Part shown: positions 1 to 8,270 of the stretch, one piece after another
Layout: every line of letters begins with the position of its first letter
Numbering within the stretch: position 1 is the first letter of the stretch
Source of the DNA: Microbacterium sp. VKM Ac-2923
GTDB lineage: Bacteria; Actinomycetota; Actinomycetes; Actinomycetales; Microbacteriaceae
DNA length: 64,000 bases
Reading direction: 5' to 3'
NCBI RefSeq assembly: GCF_022815605.1
Contig: NZ_JALGRP010000007.1
Span: 1-64,000, forward strand
The notes under the pieces: model-generated
The model's database searches: none
What the model saw: only the letters and a program-made list of their open reading frames with translations
Told to the model about the DNA's origin: nothing
Made by a program: the position numbers and the translations under genes

Positions 1-1
1 C

Positions 2-250
2 TCCATCGACTTGACGCGAGCCAACACCGACAAGCTCCGTGAGGCCCTGGCGCCGTTCATCGCCGCCGCCAGGACCGAGGGCTTCGAACACGCACACCAT
101 CTGACGAGGTCGCAGCGCACGATGAAGCGTCGCGCGATCCGCGACTGGGCTCGGGCGAACAATCTCGAGGTGTCCGACCGCGGTCGCATCAGCGACGCCG
201 TCCTCGACGCCTATGCGTCGCAAGCATCGGGCGCGCGTTCTCGGTATTGA
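2..250 (+). CDS. lsr2: Lsr2-family nucleoid-associated protein (5' end missing)
   Basis: The reading frame is already open at the left edge, so the N-terminus is cut off. What remains is about 82 residues. It begins SIDLTRANTDKLREALAPF, which fits the end of the Lsr2 dimerisation domain, and continues into the C-terminal DNA-binding domain with RAIRDWARANNLEVSDRGRI and DAVLDAY. Lsr2 proteins are small actinobacterial H-NS analogues that bind AT-rich minor grooves and silence foreign DNA. Its position beside an island that is less GC-rich by eye is suggestive, but it may simply be the normal chromosomal neighbour of the tRNA-Leu gene. Confidence 0.85.
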   Translation, partial: SIDLTRANTDKLREALAPFIAAARTEGFEHAHHLTRSQRTMKRRAIRDWARANNLEVSDRGRISDAVLDAYASQASGARSRY

Positions 251-560
251 GTCGCACCGCCCGGGTGCACGGGGTGCGTCCGAGGCGTCGCCGCGCGCGC
301 GTGCTCGCGGATGCGATCAGCGTGCTCGTACGACGCCGGAGCGATCGGGGCCCGCGTGAGGAACATTCAGGCCTCACGCGTGCTCAGCCCGGATGCCGGC
401 GCGTTCGGAGAGTGGATGCGGCGGTGTCGTGCGCGCATGGCGTGTGCGGTGCCCTGCCGCCGTCGTCGGGCGGTTCGGCGGCGCCCATCGGGCGTTCCAG
501 CTCACCCGCCGAGCGGAGTCCCGGACGGCGTCGAGCTCACCCCTGGCGGGGTGGATGTAC

Positions 561-615
561 CCCGCAGACAACGAAGAGGGCCCCGGGATGAACCCGGGGC
601 CCTCTTCGTTATGTG
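561..615 (+). repeat. Left direct repeat of the island, containing a strong hairpin
   Basis: These 55 bases recur at 9491-9545 with two mismatches (at 567 and 611). Inside is a perfect 18-bp stem (570-587 with 593-610) around the five-base loop atgaa. The hairpin can terminate transcription leaving the Lsr2-like gene. Beyond 615 the sequence departs from the tRNA-Leu 3' end found after the right copy. Read together, the two copies look like the boundaries of an inserted segment. Confidence 0.8.
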
Positions 616-800
616 GCGCTATCAGTAAATCCCCAACCCCTTACGGTTCAAGGGCTCCTCGCAGACCGTTCCGCCACCTTTCCGCCGTAAGCCCCAAGAT
701 TTTCCACGTCACCCATTCATTCCCCGATCGGAGGCATTTTTTGAGGTGAGCGTCGACGACGACGTCCTTGAGGGCTCGAAGCCTCCCTGGGGCCTCGCCA

Positions 801-840
801 GGCCCGGCTGTCGGCAGATTTCTGTGCCGACAGCCGGGCC
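801..840. terminator. Perfect 16-bp hairpin without an obvious gene
   Basis: Arms 801-816 and 825-840 are exact reverse complements around an eight-base loop. No T tract follows on either strand and no gene ends nearby. It may be a terminator left from a lost gene, or a structure belonging to the end of the mobile segment. Confidence 0.5.
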
Positions 841-1391
841 GTAAGCCGGGCGGGCGCGCTTGTCCCGCGAGGTTCCCCACTAACGACACGCAAGGATTCA
901 GCGGTGACCCATGAGTTCGAGGACACCTGGCTAAGCGACGACCCGCTCAAAGAACTCGACGACGCTGTGAACCCTACGGCGCACCTCGGACATCAGCCTC
1001 AGGTGTTGGGGTCGCGAGCGTTGGCGAAGACGCAGGGGCCTACTGTGTCGCGCGAACCTCGGCCGGGATGGGGAGAGTGAACAGTTGACGCAGGCGGCCC
1101 GCGCTTCTACTGAACGTGCCGGTGCGCATTGCTTCGTCGCGTTCGAGGCGAGGCGCGGAGCTCGTCGGTGAGACGGAAGCGCTGTGAACGGACGGCTCCG
1201 CCACCCCAGCAACGGACGGTGGGCGGGAGACCCGCGCTCCATGCCGACGCGGAGCTAGTCGTCTCTGATGCTCATCGGGAGGATGGAGCTGATGACACCA
1301 GCACCTACGCAAGACGGGCTTGATACGTCGGACGGTCAGCCCACGCCGTGGGCGGTGCATGCCCGCGGTCGCCAGCGTGGCCGCAATCGAT

Positions 1392-1426
1392 CATTCAATA
1401 TTCGGAATTATTCGCAATATTGAATG
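1392..1426. promoter_or_regulatory. AT-rich operator-like dyad upstream of immA-like gene
   Basis: Arms cattcaatatt (1392-1402) and aatattgaatg (1416-1426) are exact inverted repeats. The 13-base centre is itself nearly symmetric (gaat-t-attc). The element ends 23 bases before the ATG at 1450 and is strikingly AT-rich for this genome. Its position and symmetry suggest a binding site for the HTH domain of the gene it precedes, that is autoregulation. The binding is inferred. Confidence 0.7.
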
Positions 1427-1449
1427 CGGTATGTGTTAGCGTCGTGGAC

Positions 1450-2475
1450 ATGTTCTCCACCGCCGCCTCAGCTTCGCTCCTGGAAGCGTCGCGCGTCGCG
1501 CATGGGCTGACGCAGGCGGAACTCTCGGCAGCGTCGGGGGTGGCCCAGGGAGTCATCTCGAAACTGGAGAGCGGGAACCTCACGCCGGACCCGGCCAGGA
1601 TGAGCGCGTTGGCGAAGGCGCTTGGCGTGCCGGTTTCGCTCATCGACGGCACGACGATGTCCGCGCCCCATGCGCGGGTCTTCCACCGCAAGCAGGCGTC
1701 TCTCCCAGCGAAGGCATCCCACAAGCTGCACGCGGACATGGTTCTCGCTCACGTTCGACTCAGCCGCCTCCTCCGCGACGACGATCTCGGATCGTCGATC
1801 CCACACCTTCCCCTGCCGGAGAACGGCTTGTACACACCTTCAGACCGCGCCCGCGAGGTGCGCAAGATGTGGGGGCTTCCGCCGGGGCCTGTCCCTAGCA
1901 TCGTCGACCTTTTGGAATCGCACGGCGTGCCCTGCTTGATGTGGGACGTGTCGTCAGCGCGAGTCGATGCCATCGCCAGCTGGCCTGACGACGCGACACC
2001 CGTGATTTTGCTCAGCTCGCGCGCACCCGGCGACCGGCTGCGTTTTACGGTCGCGCACGAACTCGGTCACGCCGTCATGCACGCAGTTCCCTGCGCTGAC
2101 TGCGAGCGACAGGCCGACGAGTTCGCCTCCGAGTTCCTCATGCCTCGAAAGGACATTAAGGACGCACTCGTCGGCGCCACCCTCCCCCGACTGGCCGCGC
2201 TCAAGCCGATCTGGGGCACATCCATCGCCGCCCTCGCCCGCCGCGCCCGCGACGTCGGCGCCATCAACGACTCGCAGTACCGAAGCCTCAACATCGAACT
2301 GTCCCAGAGCGGCTACCGCAAGAACGAACCGGTCCACGTAAACCCAGAACTGCCCGGCTTTGTCGAACGCGCTATCGCGAAGCGTCTCGCCAAAGGCGAA
2401 ACCATCTCGCAGCTTGCCGACGACGCGCTCATCTCCGTCGACGAACTGCAACGCCAGTACTTGGAGGTCGTATGA
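1450..2475 (+). CDS. XRE-type HTH / ImmA-IrrE metallopeptidase fusion
   Basis: This is a 341-residue protein if started at the ATG at 1450; that start is preferred because it lies just after the AT-rich dyad, and the in-frame extension upstream crosses it. Residues about 8-62 form an XRE-type helix-turn-helix (LTQAELSAASGVAQGVISKLE). Residues about 130-260 form an ImmA/IrrE (M78) zinc peptidase domain with HELGH at 203-207 and the ERQADEFASEFLMP block at 219-232. Family members cleave repressors or antitoxins, or act as regulatory proteins of mobile elements. The stop codon overlaps the next ATG (ATGA), so the two genes are translationally coupled. The fusion layout suggests a self-contained regulator and protease controlling its downstream partner. 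Confidence 0.85.
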   Translation: MFSTAASASLLEASRVAHGLTQAELSAASGVAQGVISKLESGNLTPDPARMSALAKALGVPVSLIDGTTMSAPHARVFHRKQASLPAKASHKLHADMVLAHVRLSRLLRDDDLGSSIPHLPLPENGLYTPSDRAREVRKMWGLPPGPVPSIVDLLESHGVPCLMWDVSSARVDAIASWPDDATPVILLSSRAPGDRLRFTVAHELGHAVMHAVPCADCERQADEFASEFLMPRKDIKDALVGATLPRLAALKPIWGTSIAALARRARDVGAINDSQYRSLNIELSQSGYRKNEPVHVNPELPGFVERAIAKRLAKGETISQLADDALISVDELQRQYLEVV

Positions 2476-3596
2476 ACGCCGTCAGCCCGTTCGGCACGGC
2501 TGTGATGACACAGGCGGTCGTTGCCCCATCCCGGCGCCGCGCCCGGGACATTCTCGAGGGTCGCGTCCTCACCATCATCAACTGGGAGACCGCCGACTCA
2601 ATGGCCGGGCATCTCGACCCGACGTACGAAGGCCTCGTGGTCACAGGGGCTGAGCGGCACAAGAAGGTGCGCAAGCTCCGGGAGATGTTCCCCGAACTTG
2701 TCATCCTCGCCGAAAGCAACTCCCACAAAGACCACACCGCCACCGAGGACGCTCCGTGGCTGCTCCCGAGCGACGACGACGCGCTCATTCCCGCGCCGAA
2801 CCTCGGCGAGATCCTCAACGCGCAGCGAACCTCCGGCGCATCCGTGGTCGTACTCCCGGCCGGCTTCGTCGAAGCAGGGGATCACGAAGCACTCCGCGGG
2901 CTGGTGTTCGCAGCGAACGAGCTCGGGGGCGATGACATCGCGCTCCCGCTGTACCTTGCCGCCGGTTGGTTGAGAAAGAAACACAAGCAGTTCCTCATCG
3001 CGGCTCTCAACGAGAGCGTTCACCCCGTGCTGCTCGCGTTCGGGTCGTCAACCAACCCGCTCGACGGCAAGGGCAGGCAGGAGCTGTACCGCGAGATCGC
3101 CTCAGCGACCCACGCCTTCGGCTGGCGAACGGACCTGGCAGGCCTCGCAGCCTTCGCATCGGGCGGGATGGGTACCGCCATCGGCACTGCCCCCAGCACC
3201 CGCCGATTCACTCCACCGAACGCCTCCGGGCACGCGCGCCGGCCGGATGACGCCACTCCGTACGTCCTCATCCCCGGACACATGCACTGGATGAAGACTC
3301 GGGCGATGCGCGAAGAGATCTACGTGGGCGCACCGTCACCGACGTGCGGCTGCCTCGAATGCGATGGCGCCCCCATCGACCGGTTCACCGAAAACGACCA
3401 CGCGGCGGCAGCGCGGCACAGTCACGCGGTAATCGCCTGGTACGCGAACACTCTCGCGCATACTCCGGTGAAAGAGCGGCCCAGTAGGTGGCGGGCGCTC
3501 GCTCAGGATGCGGTCGTCGCGCACGAGATGACCGGTGCCACCATCGGACGCCCCTGGAACGTGCCGACCGACGTGGCCGCGTGGGCGGCGAGCTAG
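2472..3596 (+). CDS. Protein with TGT-like zinc motif, partner of the immA-like gene
   Basis: A 374-residue protein whose ATG overlaps the stop of the HTH-peptidase gene by four bases. No family is recognised with certainty. The alternating strand/helix pattern in the first 240 residues and the glycine-rich stretch near 230-240 (ASGGMGTAIG) suggest a TIM-barrel. Near residue 291 it has TCGCLECDG, a Cys-X-Cys-X2-Cys cluster (C292, C294, C297), with His316 and His318 about 20 residues later. That spacing resembles the zinc site of tRNA-guanine transglycosylases and of the DpdA branch that modifies DNA. No queuosine or 7-deazaguanine synthesis gene lies nearby, so the substrate is unknown. Alternatively it may be an effector whose activity is held in check by its partner. 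Confidence 0.6.
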   Translation: MNAVSPFGTAVMTQAVVAPSRRRARDILEGRVLTIINWETADSMAGHLDPTYEGLVVTGAERHKKVRKLREMFPELVILAESNSHKDHTATEDAPWLLPSDDDALIPAPNLGEILNAQRTSGASVVVLPAGFVEAGDHEALRGLVFAANELGGDDIALPLYLAAGWLRKKHKQFLIAALNESVHPVLLAFGSSTNPLDGKGRQELYREIASATHAFGWRTDLAGLAAFASGGMGTAIGTAPSTRRFTPPNASGHARRPDDATPYVLIPGHMHWMKTRAMREEIYVGAPSPTCGCLECDGAPIDRFTENDHAAAARHSHAVIAWYANTLAHTPVKERPSRWRALAQDAVVAHEMTGATIGRPWNVPTDVAAWAAS

Positions 3597-4072
3597 CTAT
3601 TCGCTTCTTGCTGCTCGATGACCCGCCGGATGAACTGGCGACGGGCACCCGTCATCTTGGAGTCTGAGCTCGTCGGGGGGGGCATGACCTCGCAGCGAAC
3701 ACCCTTGTTCGCAATAGTGAGACCGAACCCGAAGTAGGACGCCATGACCTCGGCCCATGCAGCCTCCTCCCAGCTATCGAGGATCAGGGTGCGTTCACAG
3801 TAGCCGGCGAACTTCGAGACGGCCCGCAGGCCCTCCTTGAGCGACGTCGCGGCAGTCTCGACGGCGACACTCAGAGCGTCGGGGCTTTCGAGACGGACTG
3901 TGCAGAACACGTCTTCGCCGCGCAGGCGGGCACGGAACCGCGGTACCTCTCGGACCTTCTTCACATCACTCACCACCCCGGGACGATACCAGTCTGACAC
4001 CAGGCTTTCAGACCCGTCCGACATCGGTCGCATCAACGCGCGTCCAGCTGTCTCATGAGCGCCCGATTCCAT
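3593..4072 (-). CDS. Hypothetical protein
   Basis: Up to 159 residues on the minus strand; the stop overlaps the end of the convergent TGT-like gene by four bases. No domain is recognised. The core from about residue 34 reads as a compact alpha/beta protein, while the first 30 residues look like non-coding translation. No clear Shine-Dalgarno precedes the ATG at 4072, and a GTG at 3973 (giving about 126 residues) is an alternative start. It is the last gene of a minus-strand group with the GNAT-like and DUF4238 genes. Confidence 0.5.
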   Translation of the reverse strand: MESGAHETAGRALMRPMSDGSESLVSDWYRPGVVSDVKKVREVPRFRARLRGEDVFCTVRLESPDALSVAVETAATSLKEGLRAVSKFAGYCERTLILDSWEEAAWAEVMASYFGFGLTIANKGVRCEVMPPPTSSDSKMTGARRQFIRRVIEQQEANS

Positions 4073-4130
4073 ATGCGCATGCGTGGGTCACGGTCGAGCG
4101 CGCCCCTGCCCGAAGGCCCGAGGAACCGTC

Positions 4131-4589
4131 CTACCCCTCGGAGTAGGTGACGCGTTCGGAGCGAAAGAGCGGGTGCGGGTGCTCGCGTCTCGCCCACCCC
4201 ATGCTGTCCCAGAACCCGCGCGATTCGTCGGTGTCGTTGAGCGCAGTCAACAGGGGTAGCGGGTACATCCTGCGGATCGTGCGAACCACTTCCCGACCAG
4301 TGCCCCGACCACGGTCCCGGACCGCAACCTCGAGGGCGAGTATGTCTAGCTGGCCGTGCGGCATCTCCCCGAGAAGGGGGTGAGACTGGGGGCGCACGTC
4401 GAAAACAAACTTGCAACGCGCCACCTCATGAGATTCGCGGTAGGCAGAGATCCAATGCTCGAAATCGTGAACTGAATATTGAGATTCCCACCAAGGCTCC
4501 ACGAACTGATCCGATGGCTCGAACACGTGCCACCGTGTGCGTTTCTTCACCGGGCGGCGCTCCACGAAGGACAATGGAATGAGGGTCAC
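4131..4589 (-). CDS. GNAT-like acetyltransferase
   Basis: 152 residues from a GTG at 4589. The second half contains LEVAVRDRGRGTGREVVR, which fits GNAT motif A (R-X2-G-X-G/A) for binding the acetyl-CoA pyrophosphate, followed by a strand and a segment TALNDTDESRGFWDSMGW that matches the usual late-GNAT pattern in which a residue near FW/FY faces the acceptor. The substrate cannot be read from sequence. It lies 123 bases downstream of the DUF4238 gene on the same strand, and is probably co-transcribed with it. The start is uncertain because no strong ribosome-binding site is visible. Confidence 0.65.
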   Translation of the reverse strand: MTLIPLSFVERRPVKKRTRWHVFEPSDQFVEPWWESQYSVHDFEHWISAYRESHEVARCKFVFDVRPQSHPLLGEMPHGQLDILALEVAVRDRGRGTGREVVRTIRRMYPLPLLTALNDTDESRGFWDSMGWARREHPHPLFRSERVTYSEG

Positions 4590-4712
4590 CAGAACACGGT
4601 AATCAGCCGCGCCGCTGAGCTGGCTTCCTCGGAGGCTGGTGATGAGTGTGTCTTTGGTAGCGAGCCTACGAAGGCCAACCGTCCGTCGCTTGTCGTGTGC
4701 ATGCGCGCCCCC

Positions 4713-5657
4713 TCAGCCAGCGGAGGGGGTGTCCGAACTCGGCGCCAGCGTAACCCCAGCGAGAGGAGTGTCAGCGGGATGGTGGACGATCCAACGCTCC
4801 GCCTGTGACGCGACCCTTCCGTTTATGAACGCCGCCAGTTCGTCGTCCCCTGTGGGCAACCCGCCCGCCGCAGCGTCAAAGCTGCGCGCGCGAAACTGCA
4901 CTATCAACCGTGGGGTCAAGGGCAACCAGACCACCGCCGCGTGGGCGTAGCCGGGCTCCTCTTCACCTGGCGCCCACCAACACACCGGCTCGTCGCTGGT
5001 GAGGACGGCGGTGTCGCCGGGGCGAATGAGACGGACGTTCTTGTCTGCGAGAAAGCGGAGCAGCCCCATGTCGCCGTCCTCGCCAGTTCCCAGCGCCATC
5101 TTCAGACTTTCTTGAACGAGCATTGCCTTGGGCGGGACGACGAGGGGGAACTTTTCCGCCCCTGAGATCAAGCCCGTGGCGACGTAGTGGTCCCGAATCG
5201 GTCGGGTCAGAGCCGCCTTGAGCTGTGACCGCCATCGATTACCTCGCACCGTTTGGAGCGCAACGAACTGATAGAGCCGATACCAGTCGGCGTCTTCAAA
5301 GTGCGTCAGCCCGGAGGAAACAAGCTTCATGAGGGTCGGTTTTGCCGCCCCTTCCAAGCCGCTAAGACCCTCCTCCACACTTTCCGGGTCGAATGTCGCG
5401 CGATCTTCCTCGCGCGCGAGTTCGGCCACCTCGATGCGGTAGAAACCGGCCTCCGTTACGGCGTTGTGTAGCGCTGAACGATGTGAGCGGCTCGGATCGT
5501 GCCGCGACACCAAGCGAACCTGCTCAGCCTCATCGGCAAAGAACCGCAGGTACATCTGCGGAACAGTGTGATGGCGTCGGCGCACGGTAGTTGCCCCCTT
5601 CGAATCAACCTTGTGCTCTCCAGCGAATCTTGCCGCCCGAGACTGGCGATTCGTCAT
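4713..5657 (-). CDS. DUF4238 domain protein
   Basis: 314 residues from the ATG at 5657. The hallmark of DUF4238 is present near residue 28 (RRHHTVPQMYLRFFADE), followed by the expected helical middle and a later segment RLIRPGDTAVLTSDEPVCWW that matches the family's conserved 'desirable target' strand region. DUF4238 proteins are scattered across bacteria, often in variable or defence-rich regions, and have no established biochemical activity. The gene heads a minus-strand group with the GNAT-like and hypothetical genes. Its local composition is less GC-rich by eye than the conserved chromosome to the right, which supports acquisition by transfer. Confidence 0.8.
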   Translation of the reverse strand: MTNRQSRAARFAGEHKVDSKGATTVRRRHHTVPQMYLRFFADEAEQVRLVSRHDPSRSHRSALHNAVTEAGFYRIEVAELAREEDRATFDPESVEEGLSGLEGAAKPTLMKLVSSGLTHFEDADWYRLYQFVALQTVRGNRWRSQLKAALTRPIRDHYVATGLISGAEKFPLVVPPKAMLVQESLKMALGTGEDGDMGLLRFLADKNVRLIRPGDTAVLTSDEPVCWWAPGEEEPGYAHAAVVWLPLTPRLIVQFRARSFDAAAGGLPTGDDELAAFINGRVASQAERWIVHHPADTPLAGVTLAPSSDTPSAG

Positions 5658-5991
5658 AGATCTTGACTGGCTGCTCGGGGTACGCTCGCGGCTTTACGTG
5701 ACGGCGCGGCCATCCAAGAAACAGACAACACCCGCGCTTCGACAGGCACAAGATCCTGGCCGGGGAGCAACCGCAATGAAGAGTCCGAGGCCCCCCTGGA
5801 TCAGAAGAACTCGTCGGCCGCAGCCTCGTATGGCGGTACATGCAGGAAAATATTGGACGGCGCGAAGGTGACGGTAGGGGAGTTCACCTTCGAGGTGACC
5901 GTGGACTGGTCGAACCGCATCGGGAGGCGAGGACGAAAGTTCAAATCGCACAACGCGAGCAGGAGCGCACCGCGGGGCTGACCAGGCTAGG
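5658..5991. other. Spacer between DUF4238 gene and large unknown gene
   Basis: 334 bases with no conventional gene. On the plus strand one frame stays open from 5667 to a stop at 5979-5981 (about 104 codons) but has no ATG; its last third reads like a structured protein (KVTVGEFTFEVTVDWSNR). This could be a decayed gene. Promoters for the DUF4238 gene should lie at its left edge. Confidence 0.4.
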
Positions 5992-8118
5992 TCATCCGGG
6001 GAACGACTTTGCCGGAGGGTTTCCCCTCCTCCACGCACCGAAGCGACGACCGCTTCTTTCCTCCAACAGGTGATAGGCCGCGCCCGACTCGTCGAGGTGT
6101 CTGACGACGCCCGCGTCCTGGCCTCTCAAGTCCAACCAGGCGGTGGCTTCGTCCAGGTTGACACGGGTCCGGCTGTCCCCGTGAAGCCCGAGGGTCGCAG
6201 GGTCACCGTCGATGAACCACAGGTGGCGCAGGGCGTCCGACAGGCCAAATTCCGCCGGGACCCAACCGTCGTCGAGAAATGCCCACCACATCGCGAGCTT
6301 CACGATTTCCGCTGCGGCCCCCGGCCGAAGATCCGAGAGTCTGAGAAGCTCACGAAACAAGGGTTCGATATCTGGCAGCATCACTTGCTGGTCGACGGGG
6401 GTTCTTCCCAGACTTCCCGACTCCCCTGCCATGTGGCGGAGAAGAAGGACTCGCACATGCATCACTCTTGTCTGTACACGCCAGGAGGTTGATGAGATGT
6501 GGTGGTCAACATGTCGAACGTCGGGCAGCCCGCCGTGTTCCAGGACCTCCAATTCGGCGCGGGCGGTGCCCACCCATCGTTGTCCGAGCTCAAGGCTTCG
6601 TCTCAGTAGTGCGGGAGCGGCGCCGGTCGCGAGAAGGAGCTCGCTCAGGTTGATGAAGAAACCGGCCAGCGCCAGAGCGACCTGCTGGTGGACCTCGACG
6701 AACCGGCGTCCCTCCTGGAAATCGCGATACCGATCAAGCAGGTAGATCATGCGTTCGTACGCAGCGCGGAGTGCTTTTAACGCCCCTCGGTAGTCCCCGC
6801 CCTTCTTGATGTGCAAGGAGAGGTTCCGGAGATCAAGGATCGCGTATGCCCACCGCGCCCGACTCCTATGATTTCGGTCTGCGAGAGCACTGGCGTGGCG
6901 CAGCAGAGCGTAGTTACCGAGTTCCATGACGTCGTGGTGCACAGATTGATCAGCGAGCGCGAGAATGAGGGCATCCGTCTCGGATGTGTGTTCATCCTCC
7001 ACAAGCGCGCGCAATGCCAGGTAGTCATTCACCGGCTTCACCCGCTCAGCGCGCGACAGACCTCGGATTTCGTTGGCGAGGGCCAAAAGCTCCGACGCGC
7101 TGGGTCGAGATCCAACCGATGCAAGGCGGTCGGATCCCCTGGTCAACGACCTCGCGTTTACCTCTTCCTCCGCCTTTGCGATCTCAGAATGCGTCAAAGG
7201 GTTGGCCACACCAGCCCGAGGCTGCACGGGGGCGTGGGAGAAGATCTCAAGAGTGCGCGCCGTAGCCCGGCGCTGTTCGTTAACCGCGTGCAGGAGCGTC
7301 CGCTCCTCCGGTGCGTTCCTTAGCAGCAGGTAGAACGTCGTCTGAACGACTAGGGCCACCGAGTCGACAAGGCGTCGACGCTCGGTCGAGGCATCCGCTG
7401 CGAGCACTGGGGGCCGCTGCGGTATCAACGTACTGGTCGTCGATACCCATGGATTCTTGTACTTCGTGGCAAAGTGCCGCAATTCGAGCGCGTGCTGGGG
7501 GCTCGCGTAGTAGTCGTGCAGCCGCGCAATCACGGCTTCGCGAAGTATCTCAACGATGCCCGCGTCGTCTACCTCGCCCACCGGCCACTTCATCATCGTT
7601 CGAGTGCGCGAGACCATCGCCTGACAAGCGTGCGCAGGGGGCCAGGTGCTTGCAGAGCCCGACCATGGAAAGAGGGACGCTCTGTGGGGTGTCGCGGGGA
7701 GCGCGGGAATCTGGGCGCTCACCTCAGCGAGGCGCCTCAAGAACGCATCGTCATGTAACACCGTCGACGCCCATCTCCGCACGGTCACAGGTGCAACCCC
7801 GTGCTGCGCTCCGAGCTGCCGCGTGGTCAGGGGCGCCGAGTTGATACCCCACAGGCTTGAGACGGTGTCAGCGACCTGAGTTGCCGTGTGCGGGGCATTG
7901 AACCAAGCGGTGGTCGAGGCCTGGAAGGCTTTCACGCTCTCTCGCAGGAAGACTGTAGCTAACGCCAACCCGTCTCGACGTGGGGTGCCGCTCGAGTCGA
8001 CCATCAGCTTCGCGGCGGCTCCGAGCTCGGAGACGTCCGCGTCGAAGGTTCCCTGGGACATCGCCAGCTTGAAGCGAGCGGCGAGGTTTGTCGCGTCCAC
8101 CGACGAAATCTCGGACAT
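5992..8118 (-). CDS. Large unrecognised helical protein with HTH-like segment
   Basis: 708 residues from the ATG at 8118, which is preceded by a good ribosome-binding site (ggagga, seven bases upstream). No family is recognised. Near residues 95-125 the sequence TTRQLGAQHGVAPVTVRRWA reads as a helix-turn-helix of the kind that recognises DNA with a 'GVAPVTVRRW' recognition helix. From about residue 350 onward it is almost entirely helical with Ala/Leu-rich repeats reminiscent of TPR-like solenoids (for instance DYRGALKALRAAYERMIYLL). No signal peptide or membrane segment is seen. The domain order, an N-terminal DNA-binding-like segment with a C-terminal helical sensor or scaffold, resembles regulators of defence or mobile-element systems, but that is inference. 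It diverges from the small secreted-protein gene at 8271. Confidence 0.7.
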   Translation of the reverse strand: MSEISSVDATNLAARFKLAMSQGTFDADVSELGAAAKLMVDSSGTPRRDGLALATVFLRESVKAFQASTTAWFNAPHTATQVADTVSSLWGINSAPLTTRQLGAQHGVAPVTVRRWASTVLHDDAFLRRLAEVSAQIPALPATPHRASLFPWSGSASTWPPAHACQAMVSRTRTMMKWPVGEVDDAGIVEILREAVIARLHDYYASPQHALELRHFATKYKNPWVSTTSTLIPQRPPVLAADASTERRRLVDSVALVVQTTFYLLLRNAPEERTLLHAVNEQRRATARTLEIFSHAPVQPRAGVANPLTHSEIAKAEEEVNARSLTRGSDRLASVGSRPSASELLALANEIRGLSRAERVKPVNDYLALRALVEDEHTSETDALILALADQSVHHDVMELGNYALLRHASALADRNHRSRARWAYAILDLRNLSLHIKKGGDYRGALKALRAAYERMIYLLDRYRDFQEGRRFVEVHQQVALALAGFFINLSELLLATGAAPALLRRSLELGQRWVGTARAELEVLEHGGLPDVRHVDHHISSTSWRVQTRVMHVRVLLLRHMAGESGSLGRTPVDQQVMLPDIEPLFRELLRLSDLRPGAAAEIVKLAMWWAFLDDGWVPAEFGLSDALRHLWFIDGDPATLGLHGDSRTRVNLDEATAWLDLRGQDAGVVRHLDESGAAYHLLEERSGRRFGAWRRGNPPAKSFPG

Positions 8119-8270
8119 TTGGGTCCTCCCGGGTTGTCAAGCGTTCTGCGGTGTCTCGAACAGTACTGACAGTTCTGTGCGTCGCGCTGGCGAGCGCTTC
8201 GCTCGCGCGAGCGCGGCCTCGATTCTGGTCTCCAGGCGCCAGCCGGCGTCGACAAAGGAAAGGGAAGCCA

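Larger units (their letters stand above)
251..1391. other. Spacer with no supported gene
   Basis: Between the Lsr2-like gene and the operator of the immA-like gene there are several overlapping open frames on both strands. None has recognisable domain content, and their compositions are Arg/Pro/Ser rich, as expected from GC-rich non-coding DNA. The stretch holds the left direct repeat (561-615), a small stem at 546-565 (gcggggt with accccgc) and a strong hairpin at 801-840. The part from 616 on belongs to the putative island. Confidence 0.5.
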
